DNA of 39,811 nt, taken from assembly GCA_021806005.1 (NCBI GenBank), contig JAJZDM010000024.1, forward strand, positions 1 through 39,811. The letters run 5' to 3'. Each line of letters opens with the position of its first letter. The stretch's first letter is position 1. The notes beneath the pieces are model-generated. The model made no database searches, had not been told where the DNA came from, and saw only the letters and a program-made list of their open reading frames with translations. This DNA is from Acidobacteriota bacterium (lineage in GTDB: Bacteria; Acidobacteriota; Terriglobia; Terriglobales; Acidobacteriaceae). The position numbers were made by a program, and so were the translations under genes. Below, piece after piece: positions 17,118 through 26,446 of the stretch.

Positions 17118-18536
17118 TTGATCACCACCGATTTCAAGATGGAAGTTGCAGGCAGAGGGTTGGAGGGTATGCGCATAGCCGGTCTGAGAGAGAGATGGAT
17201 GGTACTGTTTTGGGGGCTGTTGGCGATGGGTTCTGTGGTCGCCGGAGCGCAGCAGCCGTCGCTGACGCTGCGGCAGGCGATCGACCAGGCGCTGGGCAGG
17301 AATCCGGAGATCACGGCAGCGAAGGCAGATGTGCAGTCCGCCGGAGCCGGAGCCACGCTGGCGCGCACGGGGCTGTTCCCGACCTTCAATTTTACGGAAG
17401 ACATCTCGCGCGGTAACGATCCGGTGTATGTCTTTGGAACCAGGTTGCGGCAACAGCAGTTCACCCAGAGTGACTTTGCGCTGAACTCGCTGAACGAACC
17501 ATCTCCCATTGGAGACTTTGTCACCCGACTGAACGGCTCCTGGCGGATATTTGACTGGTTTGAGACCGAGGAACAGGTGAAGGGCGCCCGGTTGGCAGCC
17601 GGAAGCGCCGTGGCGGCGAGTGATGCAGTGCAGCAGGCCACGATTCTGCGCGTGGTGGAAGCCTATCAGTCCATCCTGTTCGCGCAGCGGCGAATCGAAG
17701 TGGCCCAGCACCAGCAGGCCACGGCGCAGGCCTTGCTGGCGGATGCGAGGGCCAATGTGAAGGCTGGTCTGGCGGTGGACTCGGATACGCTGGCGGCGCA
17801 GGTGAACCTCTCCGAGCGGGAACAGGAGTTGATTGCCGATCAGGGGGAGATGGAGGTCGCCTGGGCCCGGCTGGAGACAGCCATGGGCAGCGAGATGCCG
17901 GTTCGTCCAGCATTGATGCCGATCGAGGCGCGGAGCTTCCCGGATGGCGTGCTCTCTGACGAGATGGCCAGCGCGCTCAGGATGCGTCCGGATCTGCGCG
18001 CGCTGGAGGCGCAGCGGCTGGCGCGGTCGGCTGCGGCCAAGGCGGCAAAGGATGACTTTGGACCGAAGGTGAGCGCGTACGGCAACTGGGAGATGGACAG
18101 GACATCCTTTGCCGGTAGCGGGGGCAATAACTGGGTGGCCGGTGTTCAACTCACCATGGATCTTCTTCCCCTGGGCAAGCGGGCTCATCTGGCTCAAGAA
18201 GAGGCAGCGCGAGCGAAGGCCGCGGCCCAGGAGCAGACGGATGAAGACCAGATTCGCCTGGCGGTTCGCAGCGCCTACAGCCAGCACCAGACATCGGAAC
18301 GCATTGTGAAGACGGCCGAGGCGTCCATGCAGCAGGCTGCGGAGAGTCTGCGTATCCTGCAGAACCGCTACAAAGCGGGGCTCTCCACCATGACGGATTT
18401 GCTGCGCGCGGAGGACGCCCAGCGGTCCAGCCAGAACGATTATTGGCAAGCAGTGTATGGAAACACCGTTGCGTATGCCGAACTGCTCTATGCTACCGGC
18501 ACGCTTACCCCTGAATCAGCGGAGAGTCTGCAATGA
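17118..18536 (+). CDS. TolC-like outer-membrane efflux protein
   Basis: 472 residues if it begins at the TTG at 17118, which has a strong GAGGAG 7 bases upstream. An ATG at 17169 (455 residues, AGAGG 9-10 bases upstream) would put the signal peptide (MRIAGLRERWMVLFWGLLAM..) directly at the N-terminus and is a serious alternative. Two OEP repeats are visible: SLTLRQAIDQALGRNPEITAAKADVQ and the later LRMRPDLRALEAQRLARSAAAKAAKDDFGPKVSAYG. Long Ala/Gln-rich coiled-coil helices occur in both halves, and NRYKAGLSTMTDLLRAEDA lies near the end, as in TolC/CusC-type exit ducts. The stop overlaps the adaptor start by ATGA. It is the outer-membrane channel of the tripartite RND pump encoded downstream. 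Confidence 0.92.
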   Translation: MITTDFKMEVAGRGLEGMRIAGLRERWMVLFWGLLAMGSVVAGAQQPSLTLRQAIDQALGRNPEITAAKADVQSAGAGATLARTGLFPTFNFTEDISRGNDPVYVFGTRLRQQQFTQSDFALNSLNEPSPIGDFVTRLNGSWRIFDWFETEEQVKGARLAAGSAVAASDAVQQATILRVVEAYQSILFAQRRIEVAQHQQATAQALLADARANVKAGLAVDSDTLAAQVNLSEREQELIADQGEMEVAWARLETAMGSEMPVRPALMPIEARSFPDGVLSDEMASALRMRPDLRALEAQRLARSAAAKAAKDDFGPKVSAYGNWEMDRTSFAGSGGNNWVAGVQLTMDLLPLGKRAHLAQEEAARAKAAAQEQTDEDQIRLAVRSAYSQHQTSERIVKTAEASMQQAAESLRILQNRYKAGLSTMTDLLRAEDAQRSSQNDYWQAVYGNTVAYAELLYATGTLTPESAESLQ

Positions 18537-19705
18537 AGAGTTATTTCGAGTCCTTGTATCGTTTGTTTTCATGGCTGTTGCTGTTCTCCATGCCTGTGGC
18601 GCTGATCTCTGGCTGTTCCCGGCAGATCGAACCTGTGGTGCAGGCTCCGGTGAGCGTTGCAGCGCAGCTTGTCAGCAGTGAGCGGCAGCAGGAGCCCCAG
18701 TGGATATCTACGAGTGGGACGGTACATGCCGTGGAGTCGGCGCAGATCTCCGCGCAGGTGCAGCAGCCGATTCGCCAGGTGCTGGTGCAGGCTGGAGACC
18801 GGGTTCGAGCGGGCCAGTTGCTCGTTGTTTTGGATGACGCTGCCATGCGTGCGGAACTGAGCCGGGCGAGCGCTGCGTCAGATGCCGTGGAGAAAGAGTG
18901 GATGGCGGCGCGTACGGACGCGAAGCTGGCATCCAGCACGCTGTCCCGCTACAAGGAACTGCAGCAGCAGAATAGCGTTAGTCCGCAGGAGTTCGATGAG
19001 GTTGAAAAGCGTTCCGAGGCTGCACAGCTTCGCGTAGAGTCCGTCGCCGCGCAACGTGACGAGGCGGATGCAGCCGTCAACGAGGCGCGGACCCAATTGG
19101 GATATACACGGCTGCGGGCACCCTTCAGCGGCGTGATCACAGCGCGCCTGGCAGATCCGGGGACGCTGGCCTCTCCTGGAATGCCGCTTTTACAGATCGA
19201 CCGTGATGGTTCGCTTGAGCTGTATACGCAGGTGGATGAGTCCCTGATCGGTACGGTGCGTCTGGGGATGAAGGTGCCGGTGAAGATTGAAGGAGTGACC
19301 CCGACTACGGAGAGCAGTGTAGCGGCCGCACCGGCCGGCGAGGACCTGGTGGCTACGGTGGCCCAGATTGTTCCCGCGGCAGACCCCGCCAGCCGCAGCT
19401 TTCAGGTAAAGCTGCAGCTTCCGGCGTCCCCGGGGATTCGTGCCGGAATCTACGGTACTGCCAGCTTCCAGAGCGGGACCAGAGAGATGATTCTGGCGCC
19501 GCGATCTGCGGTGGTGATGCGCGGTTCACTGGCCTGCGTCTATGCCGTTGACGACCATGGCCTGGCGCAACTGCGATACATCACGTTGGGCAACCAGCAC
19601 GGGGACAAGGTCGATGTGCTCTCCGGGCTCTCAGGGAACGAGAAGCTGGTGAATGATCCGGGAGACCGCGACCTGTCGGGAGCGCGAATCGAGGGTCAGC
19701 AATGA
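18533..19705 (+). CDS. RND efflux periplasmic adaptor (membrane-fusion lipoprotein)
   Basis: 390 residues with a lipoprotein signal (FSWLLLFSMPVALISGC, lipobox LISGC, lipidated C28). Architecture as in HlyD/AcrA adaptors: a biotinyl-lipoyl half-motif (QQPIRQVLVQAGDRVRAGQLLVVLDD), an alpha-helical hairpin (~100-165), the second lipoyl half (GYTRLRAPFSGVITARLADPGTLASPG), a beta-barrel domain and a membrane-proximal domain (REMILAPRSAVVMRGSLACV). It overlaps both neighbours by ATGA, giving a compact OMF-adaptor-pump operon. The substrate cannot be read from this protein. Confidence 0.94.
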   Translation: MKSYFESLYRLFSWLLLFSMPVALISGCSRQIEPVVQAPVSVAAQLVSSERQQEPQWISTSGTVHAVESAQISAQVQQPIRQVLVQAGDRVRAGQLLVVLDDAAMRAELSRASAASDAVEKEWMAARTDAKLASSTLSRYKELQQQNSVSPQEFDEVEKRSEAAQLRVESVAAQRDEADAAVNEARTQLGYTRLRAPFSGVITARLADPGTLASPGMPLLQIDRDGSLELYTQVDESLIGTVRLGMKVPVKIEGVTPTTESSVAAAPAGEDLVATVAQIVPAADPASRSFQVKLQLPASPGIRAGIYGTASFQSGTREMILAPRSAVVMRGSLACVYAVDDHGLAQLRYITLGNQHGDKVDVLSGLSGNEKLVNDPGDRDLSGARIEGQQ

Positions 19706-22700
19706 AAGAGACAAAGCGTCACGATTTTTCGGAGAACCGGCCCTTGGGAATAGCGGGCTACATGGCCCGCACGTTTCTGAACTCCAAGTTGACGCCGCTG
19801 ATTATCATCGCTTCGCTGTTTTTGGGCGTGTTCGCGGTGGTGGCGATTCCGCGTGAAGAGGATCCCCAGATCCTGGTGCCAATGCTGGATGTGATGACGG
19901 CGATGCCGGGCAGCTCTCCGCAGGAGGTGGAGCAGCGGGTCACCAACCCGATAGAAGCCCTGATGCATCAGATCCCCGGCGTTGAGTATGTGTACTCCAT
20001 CTCCAGCCCGGGCCAGAGCCTGGTGATCGTGCGCTTCCTGGTAGGGACGTCAGAGGAAAACGCTCTGGTCAAGGTGTACAACAAGCTGTATGAAAATGAG
20101 GACCGGATGCCTCCGGGTGTCTCGCCTCCACTGGTGAAGGTGCACTCCATCGATGATGTGCCGATCCTGTCGCTGACATTGTGGGGTGACCACTACAACG
20201 GCTATCAGTTGCGCCAGATGGCCGATGAGGTTGCGCACACGATCCGTGAGATTCCGGATGTCTCTGAGACCAAGATTATCGGTGGCCAGCCGCGCGCCAT
20301 GCGGGTGATGCTTAACAGTTCCAAGCTGGCTGCATTCGGCATCTCTCCAGATATGGTGGTGCAGCGCCTGAAGAGCGCGAACGCGCGCACCCAGGCCGGA
20401 GAGTTTGCCGAGGGGAACCAGGAGATCCAGGTTGATGCCGGAAATCTGTTTCGGGATACCTCAGATCTGGCCGGGGTTGTTGTGGGGGTTGATAGCGGGC
20501 GTCCCGTCTATCTGCGGGATGTAGCCGAGAAGATTGTGGATGGACCGGCGGACGCGAAGGATTATGTGCTCTTTGGCACCACGGCGCTGAGCGCGCATGG
20601 CGCACCCGCCCAGGAGTATCCGGCGGTCACCATCGCGATTGCCAAGCGCAAGGGCTCCAACGCCACGGATGTAGCAAATGCGGTGTTGAAACGCATCTCC
20701 CTGATGCGTGGCGTCGCGTTGCCTGGCGATGTCACGGTGACCACTACGCGCAACTACGGGGCGACCGCGGAGCAGAAGTCCAACACGCTTCTTGAACATC
20801 TGTTGCTGGCCACCATCTCGGTGACGATCCTGGTGGCGCTATTCCTGGGCTGGAGAGAGTCCGGGGTGGTGCTGCTGGCAGTTCCCGTCACCCTGGCGCT
20901 GACGCTGGTGGTGTTCTATCTGCTCGGATACACGCTGAATCGGGTGACTCTGTTTGCCTTGATCTTCAGCATCGGAATCCTGGTGGATGATGCGATTGTG
21001 GTGGTGGAGAACATGGTCCGCCATCTCCGGCTTACCAGAAACAGCCGGTGCCCGCCGGGAGAGACGGCCGTGGTGGCTGTCGCCGAGGTGGGAAATCCTA
21101 CCATTCTTGCAACCTTCACGGTGATTGCAGCGATCCTTCCCATGGCCATGGTGCGCGGGCTGATGGGGCCGTATATGAGGCCCATCCCGGTAGGAGCGTC
21201 CTTTGCCATGTTGTTCTCGCTGATGGTCGCCTTTGTGGTCTCTCCCTGGGCGGCGATACGGCTGCTGGGGCGGAGACACCTGGAGGGGGCGCACACCTTC
21301 AAGGAAGAAGAGGAGGGCTGGCTCGTTCGCCTCTATCGGCGATCCATGCATCCGCTGATATACAGCGCTCGCAAGCGCTGGTTCTTTCTGGGCACGCTTG
21401 TGGTTCTGCTGCTGGGCTCGATTGCTTTGGTGCCGCTCAAGATGGTGCTGGTGAAGATGCTGCCCTTTGATAACAAGAACGAGTTTCAGGTCATCATCAA
21501 CATGCCCGATGGTACTCCGCTGGAGCAGACCACGCGAGTAGCGCAGGCGCTAGGGTCTTATCTGGGTCAGCAAAAGGATGTGCTCAACTATCAAATCTAC
21601 TCGGGAACCTCTGGGCCTTATAACTTCAATGGACTGGTTCGTCATTACTACCTGCGGAGTCAGCCCAACCAGGCTGATATTCAGGTGAACATGCTGCCGC
21701 CCGAGGATCGCAGCCTGCAGAGCCACGCTATCGCAAAGCAGTTGCGCCCGGCGCTGGACCGGATTGGGAGCCAGTTTGGCGCCCGTATCCAGGTAGCGGA
21801 GGTGCCTCCCGGCCCGCCCGTTCTACAGACCCTGGTGGCAGAGATTTATGGTCCCAGCCTCCAGGGCCAGGTGGCCATCGCTGGTCAGGTAAAGCAGATT
21901 TTCCAGCATACGAACGGGGTAGTGGATACGGATTGGTACATGCAGGATCCACAGCAGCGGCTCGTGATGCGTGTCGATGAAGAGAAGGCCGCACTACATG
22001 GAGTTCCCGTGGCTGAGGTTGCGCAGACGCTGCAGTTGGCGCTCTCTGGCCAGCAGACAGGCCTGCTGCATGTTCCGAGCGCCCGGGAGGCGGTTCCAAC
22101 GGTGGTGGAGATGGCCCGGCCCGACCGCTCCTCCGAGGATGCGCTGGAGAATATCAAGCTGAGCGGAGCTGGTGGGAGCATGGTCTCCATGCGTGAGTTG
22201 GTCGATGTGGAGCACACAACCATCCAGCCCGATATCTATCACAAGGATCTGAAGCGGGTGGTCTATGTCACCGGGGATGTGGCCGGAGCGGAAGAGAGCC
22301 CCGTGTATGCCATCATGAAGATGAACGAGGCGCTGGACAAGCTGCGGCTGCCGGACGGATCGCCTCTGACGCGCTACAACGCCGTCGAGCCTGAGTCGAC
22401 CGATCGATACTCGATGAAGTGGGATGGCGAGTGGCAGATCACGATCGAGGTGTTCCGCGATCTAGGTCTCGCCTTTGCGGCGGTTCTGGTTCTCATCTAC
22501 ATCCTGGTGGTGGGTTGGTTCCGTTCCTTCACGATCCCTCTGGTGATCATGGTTCCCATCCCTCTGACGCTGATTGGGATCTTCGTTGCCCATGCCATGC
22601 TGGGAGCCTTTTTCACCGCAACCTCGATGATCGGGTTTATTGCCGGCGCCGGAATCATCGTGCGCAACTCGATCCTGGTGGTGGACTTCATTGAACTGCG

Positions 22701-22965
22701 ACTGAAGGAAGGGATGCCGCTGGCAGAGGCGGTGATGGATGCCGGCGCCGTCCGGCTGCGTCCGGTGCTGCTGACTGCCGCAGGGGTTGTCGTGGGAGCT
22801 GCCGCTATCCTGAGCGATCCGATCTTTCAGGGACTGGCGATCTCTCTGATCGCAGGCGGCGTCGCTTCCACCTTCCTGTCCTGGCCGGCCATTCCGGTGC
22901 TGTTCTACATGCTGCATCCGAAGCCGGTGAAGGATGAGCTTCAAGTTGAACCCTTGGAGCAGTAA
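19702..22965 (+). CDS. RND-family efflux pump, inner-membrane permease
   Basis: 1,087 residues. It has an N-terminal TM helix, two large periplasmic loops and the AcrB/MdtB family layout: SSPQEVEQRVTNPIEALMHQIPGVEYVYS early on, and the TM4 motif FSIGILVDDAIVVVENMVRH with proton-relay acids D429 and D430. In TM10 the family lysine (AcrB K940) is replaced by R988 in GAGIIVRNSILVVDF, which I believe is normal in this subfamily. The two GxxxDD/N-type halves and 12 expected TM helices are complete. It acts as a proton-driven drug or toxic-compound exporter. It lacks the heavy-metal signature I would need to call it CzcA/CusA. Last gene of the three-gene operon. Confidence 0.95.
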   Translation: MKETKRHDFSENRPLGIAGYMARTFLNSKLTPLIIIASLFLGVFAVVAIPREEDPQILVPMLDVMTAMPGSSPQEVEQRVTNPIEALMHQIPGVEYVYSISSPGQSLVIVRFLVGTSEENALVKVYNKLYENEDRMPPGVSPPLVKVHSIDDVPILSLTLWGDHYNGYQLRQMADEVAHTIREIPDVSETKIIGGQPRAMRVMLNSSKLAAFGISPDMVVQRLKSANARTQAGEFAEGNQEIQVDAGNLFRDTSDLAGVVVGVDSGRPVYLRDVAEKIVDGPADAKDYVLFGTTALSAHGAPAQEYPAVTIAIAKRKGSNATDVANAVLKRISLMRGVALPGDVTVTTTRNYGATAEQKSNTLLEHLLLATISVTILVALFLGWRESGVVLLAVPVTLALTLVVFYLLGYTLNRVTLFALIFSIGILVDDAIVVVENMVRHLRLTRNSRCPPGETAVVAVAEVGNPTILATFTVIAAILPMAMVRGLMGPYMRPIPVGASFAMLFSLMVAFVVSPWAAIRLLGRRHLEGAHTFKEEEEGWLVRLYRRSMHPLIYSARKRWFFLGTLVVLLLGSIALVPLKMVLVKMLPFDNKNEFQVIINMPDGTPLEQTTRVAQALGSYLGQQKDVLNYQIYSGTSGPYNFNGLVRHYYLRSQPNQADIQVNMLPPEDRSLQSHAIAKQLRPALDRIGSQFGARIQVAEVPPGPPVLQTLVAEIYGPSLQGQVAIAGQVKQIFQHTNGVVDTDWYMQDPQQRLVMRVDEEKAALHGVPVAEVAQTLQLALSGQQTGLLHVPSAREAVPTVVEMARPDRSSEDALENIKLSGAGGSMVSMRELVDVEHTTIQPDIYHKDLKRVVYVTGDVAGAEESPVYAIMKMNEALDKLRLPDGSPLTRYNAVEPESTDRYSMKWDGEWQITIEVFRDLGLAFAAVLVLIYILVVGWFRSFTIPLVIMVPIPLTLIGIFVAHAMLGAFFTATSMIGFIAGAGIIVRNSILVVDFIELRLKEGMPLAEAVMDAGAVRLRPVLLTAAGVVVGAAAILSDPIFQGLAISLIAGGVASTFLSWPAIPVLFYMLHPKPVKDELQVEPLEQ

Positions 22966-23230
22966 TCGGCAAGATGAAGAAAAGTGGAGAATCGACGGAG
23001 ATGTCTACGGCCGTAGCGGGTGCGAGATCTGAAGCAATCTGCGGTCAGGGTTCTGCCAACCCCTTCAACGAAGGCGCGGTGGATGCAACACGTACACGGC
23101 ACGAGCACGCAAACTCCTGGAAGTCATCTGCCTGACCTTCAAGCGCGACCAGGTGATCCACAACTTCCCATCCTGATCCTGGCACGTTGAACGAGGGTCG
23201 AAACAAACACAACGATTCATGGGAGCTTTG

Positions 23231-24685
23231 ATGAGACACACGAACCGGATTTGCTCAACCACTCTTGCTGCGGCCCTGGCCATAGCTGCGTTCCCTCTTG
23301 CCGTCTGCGGTGCAGCCTTTGCGCAGACGTCACATGATCTGGTCGCGCAGGAGTTTCCGGACCAGTATGAGCCGGGAAACCTGCCTGACAGCCATGTCGC
23401 ATCCTTCTATCCGAAGGAGTGGAAGACGTACGCCTCGGTGGCGGGGAGGAATCCTGTTTTTCCCCTTCCTCCCACGGCGCCCAAGGAGCTTCGGGATGGC
23501 GTGAGATGGGCCTTTGCGGGAGCTGGCGCCATCCCACTCGACGGACCGCCCCTCGACGGGGACTTCAAGACCACGGCGTATGGCATCGGCATGCCGGTAG
23601 GGGTCTCAGTTGTCAAAGGGGTTGTGTATGCGGGGGATGACAACGGCTACACCTACGCACTGAACGCCGCAACGGGAAAGATGATCTGGGCGCACTACGG
23701 CTGGAACATGAACATGAGCAATCCCCTGGTAGATGGAGACCGCGTCTTTGTCTCCACCGGCAACGCCTATTTCAACTATGCGAAGACGATGGAGTACGTG
23801 AAGGGCCGGCGAACCGTGCGAGGGCCCGGTCTGAACACAATCTATGCCCTTGACCGCAAGACCGGGAAAGAGATCTGGGCTTATCACACCCCCGGCGAGA
23901 TCATGCCGACGCCGGTTGACCTCGACGGCTTTCTCTATGTGGGAACGGGCGATGGTCATGTCTACAAGGTTGATGCAAACGATGGGAAGTTGATCTGGAA
24001 GACGGATATCCAATCCTTTGTGAGCATGTCTTCGCCCGTCGCCGGCGATGGCAACATCTTTCTTGGCGGCACCTATCCCAATTACTTTTATGCAGTAAAC
24101 CGGCAGACGGGGAAGGTGGCCTGGAAGACGACGATCCCGGGGCTTGTGGCGACAGGGATCAGCGATTGTACGCCGGCATACGCCGCAGGGATCGTCGTTC
24201 AGGAAGCGACAATCGAGTCGGGAGACCCGAACGATCCGGTGGCGAATGTTCTGCTGGCCATGGATGCCGCGACCGGAAAGATCCTCTGGCAATACCGGAT
24301 GGCCAACGGTCCAGTGCCCCCGGCGATGAAGACGGCAACCCCGATGATCGATTCCGGCGTTGTGTATGAAGGCAGCCCGGTGAGCGGCAACTATCACGCC
24401 TTTGACCTGAAGACGGGCCGGTTGCTCTGGACGGTTCATCTTGGCAGTTCAATCCGTGCCGGGGCCGCCGTGTTGAACGGCGTAGCCTATATTCCCTATC
24501 ACCTTGGAGACATCGCAGCGATTCGGGTTTCTGACGGTACGGTGCTTGGAAAGCTGCACATCGGGGGCTCTTTTGGACCATCTTCTCCGGTTATCGTCGG
24601 AGGAACGCTCTACGTCTCCAACATCTACGGCTGGGTCAATGCGATTCCCCTGACGGAGATTGCAAATGCCGGGGCAAAGCATTAG
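23231..24685 (+). CDS. Secreted PQQ-binding-like beta-propeller protein
   Basis: 484 residues from the ATG at 23231, which has GGGAG 5 bases upstream; an ATG at 23219 in the same frame has no such site. The signal peptide is TTLAAALAIAAFPLAVCGAAFAQ. At least six propeller blades of the PQQ type are visible: YALNAATGKMIWAHYGW, YALDRKTGKEIWAYHTPG, YKVDANDGKLIWKTD, YAVNRQTGKVAWKTTIPG, LAMDAATGKILWQYRM and FDLKTGRLLWTVHLG. Quinoprotein dehydrogenases are larger and carry extra catalytic loops. With only a bare propeller this could be a PQQ-dependent oxidoreductase subunit or a BamB-like scaffold. The nearby genes (DUF2892, OsmC, TlpA) are redox- or sulfur-related, but a hairpin at 24724-24757 suggests a separate transcript. 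Confidence 0.8.
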   Translation: MRHTNRICSTTLAAALAIAAFPLAVCGAAFAQTSHDLVAQEFPDQYEPGNLPDSHVASFYPKEWKTYASVAGRNPVFPLPPTAPKELRDGVRWAFAGAGAIPLDGPPLDGDFKTTAYGIGMPVGVSVVKGVVYAGDDNGYTYALNAATGKMIWAHYGWNMNMSNPLVDGDRVFVSTGNAYFNYAKTMEYVKGRRTVRGPGLNTIYALDRKTGKEIWAYHTPGEIMPTPVDLDGFLYVGTGDGHVYKVDANDGKLIWKTDIQSFVSMSSPVAGDGNIFLGGTYPNYFYAVNRQTGKVAWKTTIPGLVATGISDCTPAYAAGIVVQEATIESGDPNDPVANVLLAMDAATGKILWQYRMANGPVPPAMKTATPMIDSGVVYEGSPVSGNYHAFDLKTGRLLWTVHLGSSIRAGAAVLNGVAYIPYHLGDIAAIRVSDGTVLGKLHIGGSFGPSSPVIVGGTLYVSNIYGWVNAIPLTEIANAGAKH

Positions 24686-24723
24686 TCCAGCTTTACCGTG
24701 GATGGACGTTTTGATGGAGGCGA

Positions 24724-24757
24724 CCAAGGGTGCCTTTCTCGCGATCGGCACCCTTGG
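24724..24757 (+). terminator. Hairpin after the PQQ-propeller gene
   Basis: A perfect 11-bp stem CCAAGGGTGCC (24724-24734) / GGCACCCTTGG (24747-24757) with a 12-nt loop, 38 bases after the stop codon. No T-run follows. The remainder up to 24956 shows no gene. Confidence 0.5.
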
Positions 24758-24956
24758 AGACATGTTTGGAAGCACCCTTTCTCGGGTTCTTCTTGTGCAA
24801 GATAAGAGACGCATCTTTTTCTGATTCTGAGTGTCAGAGGGGGGTGAGCTTCCTCGCTGGAGGTGCAACGACTGCCGGAATTTCGTCCTGACCTGCTGAC
24901 GGCAGGCCAAAACCTAAACTGAACTGAGAACTATCTTGAAGAATGGGAGGATTACC

Positions 24957-25166
24957 ATGACTGTTGATCGTGCAGTTCGTATGCTTGCCGGTGTAATTGT
25001 TCTAATCTCTGTGGCCCTTGCGCATTGGGTGTCGCCGAATTGGCTGTGGCTGACGGCGTTTGTGGGCCTGAATCTTCTCCAGTCGTCAATAACGAGTTGG
25101 TGTCCGGCCATGTCGATTTTGCGGATGATGAAGGTGCCAGAGTCGGGAGAGGTGAAGTGCAGATGA
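24957..25166 (+). CDS. Small DUF2892 (YgaP-like) inner-membrane protein
   Basis: 69 residues from the ATG at 24957, chosen for the strong GGGAGG 6 bases upstream. MTVDRAVRMLAGVIVLISVALA is followed by WLWLTAFVGLNLLQSSIT and CPAMSILRMMKV: two TM helices with the conserved N-terminal R-x-x-AG and C-terminal CP-(x)n-L features of the DUF2892 family. This domain is often fused to, or placed next to, rhodaneses and other sulfur or redox proteins. The stop overlaps the next start (ATGA at 25163-25166), so it is the first gene of a three-gene operon. Molecular function is unknown. Confidence 0.85.
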   Translation: MTVDRAVRMLAGVIVLISVALAHWVSPNWLWLTAFVGLNLLQSSITSWCPAMSILRMMKVPESGEVKCR

Positions 25167-25771
25167 GCGAGAGAAGATTTCCTGCCTCTCAGGCGCAGCG
25201 TCTGGAAGATCCGGAGCGGCTGGTGTGGCTACCACCAGCGGAGGTGGTGACTGCGCTGGGGATACAAAGCGGTATGACGGTTGCAGACGTCGGGGCGGGT
25301 ACGGGCTACCTGTCCCTGCCGTTGGCTGCCGCTTTGGGACCCAAGGGGAGAGTGTATGCCGTGGATGCGCAGGAAGAGATGTTGCGCTGGATTGCTGCGA
25401 AGGTGGAGAACAGCGAAGCGAGCAGCAGAGCTGCGCTTGCGGAGATCGCTTTGGTGCACGCCGATGCCGTGGCTACCACGCTGCCTTCGGCAAGCTGTGA
25501 CCTGTACCTGAGTGCAAACGTCTGGCACGAACTGGAGGATGTCAAGACAGTGCTCGCCGAGGCAGCGCGGGTATTGAAGGCCGATGGAAGGCTCGCCATT
25601 CTGGACTGGAGGCCGGATGTCGAGCGGAACGCAGGCCCACCCCTGGATCACAGGGTGCCGACCGAGGTTGTCAAGCAGGAGTTGGAGAGCGCGGGCTTTC
25701 GGAGTGTCAATATCGGACGCGTCGGGCTATACTCCTGGCTGGTTCAGGCGGAACGGCCTGCATCGGTTTGA
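25163..25771 (+). CDS. Class I SAM-dependent methyltransferase
   Basis: 202 residues from the ATG at 25163, which overlaps the DUF2892 stop. SAM-binding motif I is VADVGAGTGYLSLPLA. The acidic residue ending strand 2 is in VYAVDAQEEM, and later come DLYLSANVWHELED (motif IV region) and VLKADGRLAILDWRP (motif VI). It belongs to the UbiE/Methyltransf_11/25 superfamily. The residues VWHELED resemble small arsenite- or metalloid-type and thiol-related methyltransferases seen near redox genes, but this is not enough to name a substrate. It lies between DUF2892 and OsmC genes, which suggests a stress or detoxification role. Confidence 0.85.
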   Translation: MSERRFPASQAQRLEDPERLVWLPPAEVVTALGIQSGMTVADVGAGTGYLSLPLAAALGPKGRVYAVDAQEEMLRWIAAKVENSEASSRAALAEIALVHADAVATTLPSASCDLYLSANVWHELEDVKTVLAEAARVLKADGRLAILDWRPDVERNAGPPLDHRVPTEVVKQELESAGFRSVNIGRVGLYSWLVQAERPASV

Positions 25772-25844
25772 CCTTCCTGGACGGAGAGGGAAGAGCGAAG
25801 ACTCGGGATTCAGGCACAGAAGATTCAAAAGAGGAGCAGTGAAG

Positions 25845-26234
25845 ATGGAAGTGAAACTTACCCATCCGGGAAAGATGCGGTTTCGGATTGAGGCACGGCA
25901 GCATGTGATCGAGAGCGACCAGCCCTTGGAGAATGGAGGCGAGGATCTGGCAATGACGCCACCAGAGCTGTTTCTGGCATCTCTCGGGTCCTGCGCGGCA
26001 TTTTATGCCGCGCAGTATCTCTCCAGTCGCAAGCTGGCTGATCATGGCGTGGAGGTGAGCGTAACAGCAGAGAAGCTGAAGGATCCGGCTAGAATGGGAG
26101 ACTTTGTGGTGAAGGTGAAGAGCCCGGTTAGTCTGACGGAAGATCAGCGGCTGGGGATCGAACGGTCTGTGCATCGCTGTCTGATTCACCAGACGCTGCT
26201 TACCGTGCCAAAGATTGCGATTGAGGTGGCTTGA
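25845..26234 (+). CDS. OsmC-family peroxiredoxin-like protein
   Basis: 129 residues from the ATG at 25845, with GAGGAG 8 bases upstream. The open frame extends further upstream but overlaps the methyltransferase and lacks a ribosome site. OsmC fold features: ELFLASLGSCAAFYA with C50, and VHRCLIHQTL with C112. These are the two redox cysteines of OsmC/Ohr proteins, which reduce organic hydroperoxides or bind related thiol substrates. It is third in the operon after the methyltransferase (73-base gap) and ends before a strong bidirectional hairpin at 26407-26446. Confidence 0.88.
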   Translation: MEVKLTHPGKMRFRIEARQHVIESDQPLENGGEDLAMTPPELFLASLGSCAAFYAAQYLSSRKLADHGVEVSVTAEKLKDPARMGDFVVKVKSPVSLTEDQRLGIERSVHRCLIHQTLLTVPKIAIEVA

Positions 26235-26406
26235 GAGGCTGTTGTCATTCCATAGCCTCTTCAGGGGGAGCAGTTGCGCTGAGAGCGATCTACCGCAGTT
26301 CCACGCAGGCGTCATCCAGCGTACCTGTTATCCCGAGTGACTGTCATCCACAGACAGAATGAACCAGTCTTCACGGTTTAGGTAGAGCCTGGGTTTGTAC
26401 AAGACT

Positions 26407-26446
26407 TCGCTAGCCACGGCGACTCCTGAGTTGCCGTGGCTAGCGA
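26407..26446. terminator. Strong bidirectional terminator between OsmC and TlpA genes
   Basis: A perfect 14-bp stem TCGCTAGCCACGGC (26407-26420) / GCCGTGGCTAGCGA (26433-26446), loop of 12, followed on the plus strand by GTTTTAAG. The minus-strand TlpA stop codon (TAG, 26442-26440) lies inside the stem, so the structure does double duty as coding end and terminator. Confidence 0.75.

Noticed and set aside
16908-18449. 513-codon open frame on the minus strand
   Set aside because: Covers the TolC-like gene in antisense; Arg/Leu/His-rich translation with no family resemblance.
22651-22700. Loss of the TM10 proton-relay lysine in the RND pump
   Set aside because: Arg replaces Lys, but the surrounding motif GAGIIVRNSILVVDF looks like a normal variant of this subfamily rather than an inactivating change.
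22966-23230. Possible small gene between the RND pump and the PQQ propeller
   Set aside because: Short open frames on the minus strand have no ribosome site or recognisable domain; treated as intergenic.
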